A stretch of DNA of 64,000 bases, from positions 21,472-85,471 of the forward strand of contig CAIVEI010000141.1 of NCBI GenBank assembly GCA_903904835.1, written 5' to 3'. The translations under genes were made by a program, and so were the position numbers. Below the pieces are notes generated by a model. That model did not search any database. It was given only the letters and a program-made list of their open reading frames with translations, and was not told the origin of the DNA. The stretch's first letter is position 1, and every line of letters starts with the position of its first letter. Below are positions 60,790 through 64,000 of this stretch, piece by piece. The DNA is from an uncultured Schlesneria sp. Its GTDB lineage: Bacteria; Planctomycetota; Planctomycetia; Planctomycetales; Planctomycetaceae.

Positions 60790-61908
60790 CTTTTTTGCGA
60801 GCTCCGCTTCAATCTGGGCGTCGGTTGGCAGATCGGTCAAGTGCGCAAACACGACCTTGCCATCTCGACCCACCAAAAAATACGCGGGAAATTGAGAAAC
60901 GGCAAACCGCTTTTCCGTTTCGCCGTTGCTCAGTACAACCGGGAATTTAAATTCATGTTCAGCCATAAACTCTGGGAGCTTCTCCGAATTCTGATTCGCA
61001 TGGACACCCACAACGACCAAACCGCGATCCTCAAACCTCTCCTGAAGAACATTGACTGCAGGTAGTTTCTTAACACAAGGCCCGCACCATGTTGCCCAAA
61101 AGTCTACCAGGATGACTTTGCCCTTCAAATCGGCATGACTTGGCATGGGAATGTCGCCCATCGCTCTGCCGTCAATTGTCGGCATATGACTACCAATGAT
61201 TGATTTCTTGGTTTCGGCATTAGAGATCATTGCTCGAGATCCATAGCCGGTTATCCGCTCGGCAACCAGCAGGTCGCCCTCGTCATGGCAGCGTGCTTCC
61301 CCACAGAAGACCTCCGCAAGTTTACCGTCGGCAAACATCATCGATCCGTGTCCCTTCTTCAGCTTTTCGTGTTGGAATCGGATCAGGGTGTCAATGGTAC
61401 ACTTGTCGAACTTCGGTGACGTGCAAACCCAGTACCAGTCGTCTTTCTTTACCACGAACAAGCGACCGGCTGTGCACAGGGTTTCACCCGCCGGTGCTTC
61501 GCCAATCTGATTCCATGTATTACCGCCAAAGTCCTTCATTTCACGGTAGACACGAAGCCGTCCAAGTGATTCACGAATAAACCAGGGGCCGTATTGAATT
61601 TCGAACAAAGGCAACTGCGGATGCACGGAAACTTTTGGCATCGAACCGGGGGTAATCTTCGCAAGAACGATCTTCCACTCCAGTTCGTCCGGCTCCGCAG
61701 TCAATGTTGCCACCAACCAACCGCCCTGATCAGTCAGTTCAAGTCGCTGTTTCGGGATCTCAAGCCCGTCCGCGTTGATCGGTGCAATCTCCTTTGCAAA
61801 GGGTAACGCGGTAACAGATTGTTCTTGGGCAAAAGCAAGCTGGCCAACCGCAGCTACTAAAAACAGGATGGCATAGGACATCAGTCTCCGATTCATTGAA
61901 TCCTCCAT
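60778..61908 (-). CDS. Cassette gene: TlpA-like thioredoxin-fold protein
   Basis: GKVILVDFWATWCGPCVKKLPAVNVLQERFEDRGLVVVGVHANQN; stop codon inside attC-11. Confidence 0.8.
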   Translation of the reverse strand: MEDSMNRRLMSYAILFLVAAVGQLAFAQEQSVTALPFAKEIAPINADGLEIPKQRLELTDQGGWLVATLTAEPDELEWKIVLAKITPGSMPKVSVHPQLPLFEIQYGPWFIRESLGRLRVYREMKDFGGNTWNQIGEAPAGETLCTAGRLFVVKKDDWYWVCTSPKFDKCTIDTLIRFQHEKLKKGHGSMMFADGKLAEVFCGEARCHDEGDLLVAERITGYGSRAMISNAETKKSIIGSHMPTIDGRAMGDIPMPSHADLKGKVILVDFWATWCGPCVKKLPAVNVLQERFEDRGLVVVGVHANQNSEKLPEFMAEHEFKFPVVLSNGETEKRFAVSQFPAYFLVGRDGKVVFAHLTDLPTDAQIEAELAKKNEP

Positions 61909-61911
61909 GTG

Positions 61912-61968
61912 GACGAACGTTAAAGGTCAGCGGATGGTACTCCATTCCGCTGGACCGGCTTGTTCGGC
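61912..61968 (-). other. attC-like site (attC-12, short type)
   Basis: Minus strand GCCGAACAAGCCGGTCCAGCGGAATGGAGTACCATCCGCTGACCTTTAACG^TTCGTC. Confidence 0.9.
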
Positions 61969-62108
61969 GAATTTGGTTTCCACATTGGCCGTCCAGAAGC
62001 TTCTTGCCGTTTTCTTGCATCGTCGAGCATTGCCGCGAAATCGCCGTGAAACTTATTTGAAATTTCACGACGTGTTTGATGAATTTCGTCAATGATCGGA
62101 TCAATCAT
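61920..62108 (-). CDS. Putative antitoxin partner of PIN protein (module 4)
   Basis: MIDPIIDEIHQTRREISNKFHGDFAAMLDDARKRQEASGRPM; C-terminal tail and stop encoded by the attC site. Confidence 0.6.
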   Translation of the reverse strand: MIDPIIDEIHQTRREISNKFHGDFAAMLDDARKRQEASGRPMWKPNSPNKPVQRNGVPSADL

Positions 62109-62589
62109 CAGTTGCTGGATCATCAGCCAACATCTCCTCGCGGGTGCAAATAATGGGAATAGGAATAAAAAGGTCCGTCAGGAACTCGCGAATTCGGGGT
62201 AGTATCTTTGCATTTGCAATCTGACGACAATTCCACGTCAGCAAATATTGTATTCGATGATGGGCCACGATAGCAATATGCAGTGCATCCGTGCGAGCTT
62301 TCGGAGGAAGAATTGCACGTGCCATGATTTCGTCGGCGATCAGCGCAATATCAGGGTCAAGCGGCAACAGAGGAATTCCGTCCAACGATTGAAGGCGTTC
62401 CGCTGCCAGAGTTGCATCTCCCGCCGAGGCTTCGTCAATGACATATTGCGAGATGACCAGATCGTAATTGGCTCGTTCGTAATTCCACCATTGATGCGTG
62501 AGCAATTGACGAGCTGCCATCACAACCTGCGAACTGGCCCGCTGACGAAGATAACTAACGATTGAAGTTTCGATGTAGACCGTATCCAT
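62101..62589 (-). CDS. PIN-domain toxin-like protein (module 4)
   Basis: MDTVYIETSIVSYLRQRASSQVVMAARQLLTHQWWNYERANYDLVISQYVIDEASAGDATLAAERLQSLDGIPLL...DALHIAIVAHHRIQYLLTWNCRQIANA. Confidence 0.8.
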   Translation of the reverse strand: MDTVYIETSIVSYLRQRASSQVVMAARQLLTHQWWNYERANYDLVISQYVIDEASAGDATLAAERLQSLDGIPLLPLDPDIALIADEIMARAILPPKARTDALHIAIVAHHRIQYLLTWNCRQIANAKILPRIREFLTDLFIPIPIICTREEMLADDPATDD

Positions 62590-62675
62590 AGAACACCGAA
62601 TGATAATCCTGTTACGGACCCAGCAGTTTAAACTCAATCGCTGTTTGAAATCCGCCTCTCAATTGTACATCGGGA

Positions 62676-62927
62676 ATGGACTTCCAGGAACGGTGTCGAA
62701 GAATCCGCCGTGTGACGTCACGGATACAGCTTTTGTCGAAGAAGCAGTGTCCCCGGCGTCGTTTGCATTCGCTGCGCCATTCCTTTGCGACTCACTTACT
62801 CGAAACCGGCTCTGACATCCGAACTGTGCAGGATTTATTAGGCCATGCCGATGTCTCAACGACGATGATCTACACGCAAGTGCTTAATCGTTCAGGGCTT
62901 GCTGTTCGTATCCCGCTTTACCGTTAG
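62676..62927 (+). pseudogene. C-terminal remnant of an IntI-like tyrosine recombinase
   Basis: [54 protein letters not shown]: HxxR, GH and Tyr nucleophile boxes; N-terminal domain absent. Confidence 0.8.
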
Positions 62928-63619
62928 CATCGACTTTGTATGAACGAGATGAAAAGCGAGCCGGTTGAATGTTCCAGAAAATGGAGGCATTTGCACGACG
63001 GTATGGCGAGCGGCTGGGTAGTCCCAGTGGCGGGGGTCATCGGGGCTTTGCACCAGCAAAAACAAGCAAGTTATTTCATGCTCTGATCAACAAAAGCACC
63101 GTGGTGGAATTGTGCTTGTGATCCCCTCGCGAAGACTCAGTTCAAGAACACCTTCCAAACGTTAAGAAAATATCTCGATTTTTCTATTGCTTAATGATAA
63201 AGAGTCTTGTGTAATTATGTCGTTGTGTGTGTTGATGACGGCAAGCGTTTCGTGCTCGTTTCACCCGAAGCCAGCGGCGCAGGCGAATCGGCGTTCAGCC
63301 GATTTCTTGCGGACGTCGCTGGGATGGGATTTCGAAGTCACGTATGCGAATGTGGGTTCGGGCTTCGTTCATTGCTCCGAATAACACGCTTCTCTTCGAG
63401 GCGCGGTTAAACGATGCGTTTGGACGATGAGTGGGTCCTGACAAAATACGGGGACAAGAATCCCCGGCTCGCCTGGATTTCCGAAGTCAAAACCTGACGA
63501 CGACAATTGATCTTTGACAATTTGGAATCAATTCATTGCGGATCGCCCCCGCAGGCATCAATCGCTGCGGGCCGATCCGTGGCGGGTCGTTGTTTGCCTT
63601 CAGGTACCCACCGAAATCG

Positions 63620-64000
63620 CCAATGTTGCCTAAGAACTCCCAGAGTTGCCCAAGGCGTTTCATGGTTGCCCAACCAAAGTTGCCTAAGCTCCGCCAGAGT
63701 TGCCTATCAGGGTTGCCCAATCATTTTCAGGCTCGAATTTTGAAAAAGCTCTGGAAATCGCCAGTGTTTCCTAAGAACTCCCATAGTTGCCCATGCTGTT
63801 TCATGGTTGCCCAAGCAGAGTTGCCTAAGTTCCGCCAGTGTTGCCCATCATGGTTGCCCAAACATTTTGAGGCTCGAATTCTGAAAAAGCTCTGGAAATC
63901 GCCAGTGTTTCCTAAGAACTCCCATAGTTGCCCATGCTGTTTCATGGTTGCCCAAGCAGAGTTGCCTAAGTTCCGCCAGTGTTGCCCATCATGGTTGCCC
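63620..64000. repeat. 141-bp tandem repeat continuing past the window end
   Basis: CATTTTSAGGCTCGAATTYTGAAAAAGCTCTGGAAATCGCCAGTGTTTCCTAAGAACTCCCATAGTTGCCCATGCTGTTTCATGG at 63722 and 63863, with partial/diverged copy starting near 63620. Confidence 0.9.

Noticed and set aside
63620-64000. Possible CRISPR array
   Set aside because: Repeats are contiguous 141-bp tandem units with internal sub-motifs, not short identical repeats separated by unique spacers; no cas genes in view.

Overview
The window looks like a chromosomal segment from a Planctomycete-type bacterium. This rests on the DUF1592/PSCyt-like cytochromes, DUF1080, ECF-sigma/TM-protein pairs and dense PAS-hybrid kinases; no search was run. 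1-27 kb is mostly ordinary chromosome: DUF1592 cytochrome, DUF4173, two hybrid-kinase-type genes, an ECF sigma factor, WbuC cupin, UPF0173, RDD protein, EF-P plus EarP, VWA protein, NUDIX, YfdX and S1/P1 nuclease. 27.8-43.6 kb is a stress/redox signalling island: a universal-stress-protein domain fused to a GspE/PilB-type ATPase, three stand-alone USPs, an NtrC-type regulator, a PAS hybrid kinase, two small CxxCH cytochromes, a CxxCH sensor kinase and Hsp20. Three of its genes have sigma-54-like -24/-12 elements upstream. The most exciting region is about 48.5-62.9 kb. It reads as a decaying chromosomal integron: at least 12 attC-like sites in one orientation, unrelated small cassette genes almost all on the minus strand, and a C-terminal integron-integrase (IntI-like) remnant on the opposite strand at the expected end. 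Its cargo includes four homologous toxin-first PIN-domain TA-like modules and a cassette carrying a second full copy of the flanking rlmI-like methyltransferase plus the start of the flanking cytochrome c peroxidase gene. Three genes are interrupted by a frameshift or an in-frame stop, and the window ends in a 141-bp tandem repeat. All calls come from reading the sequence; no homology search or folding was run.
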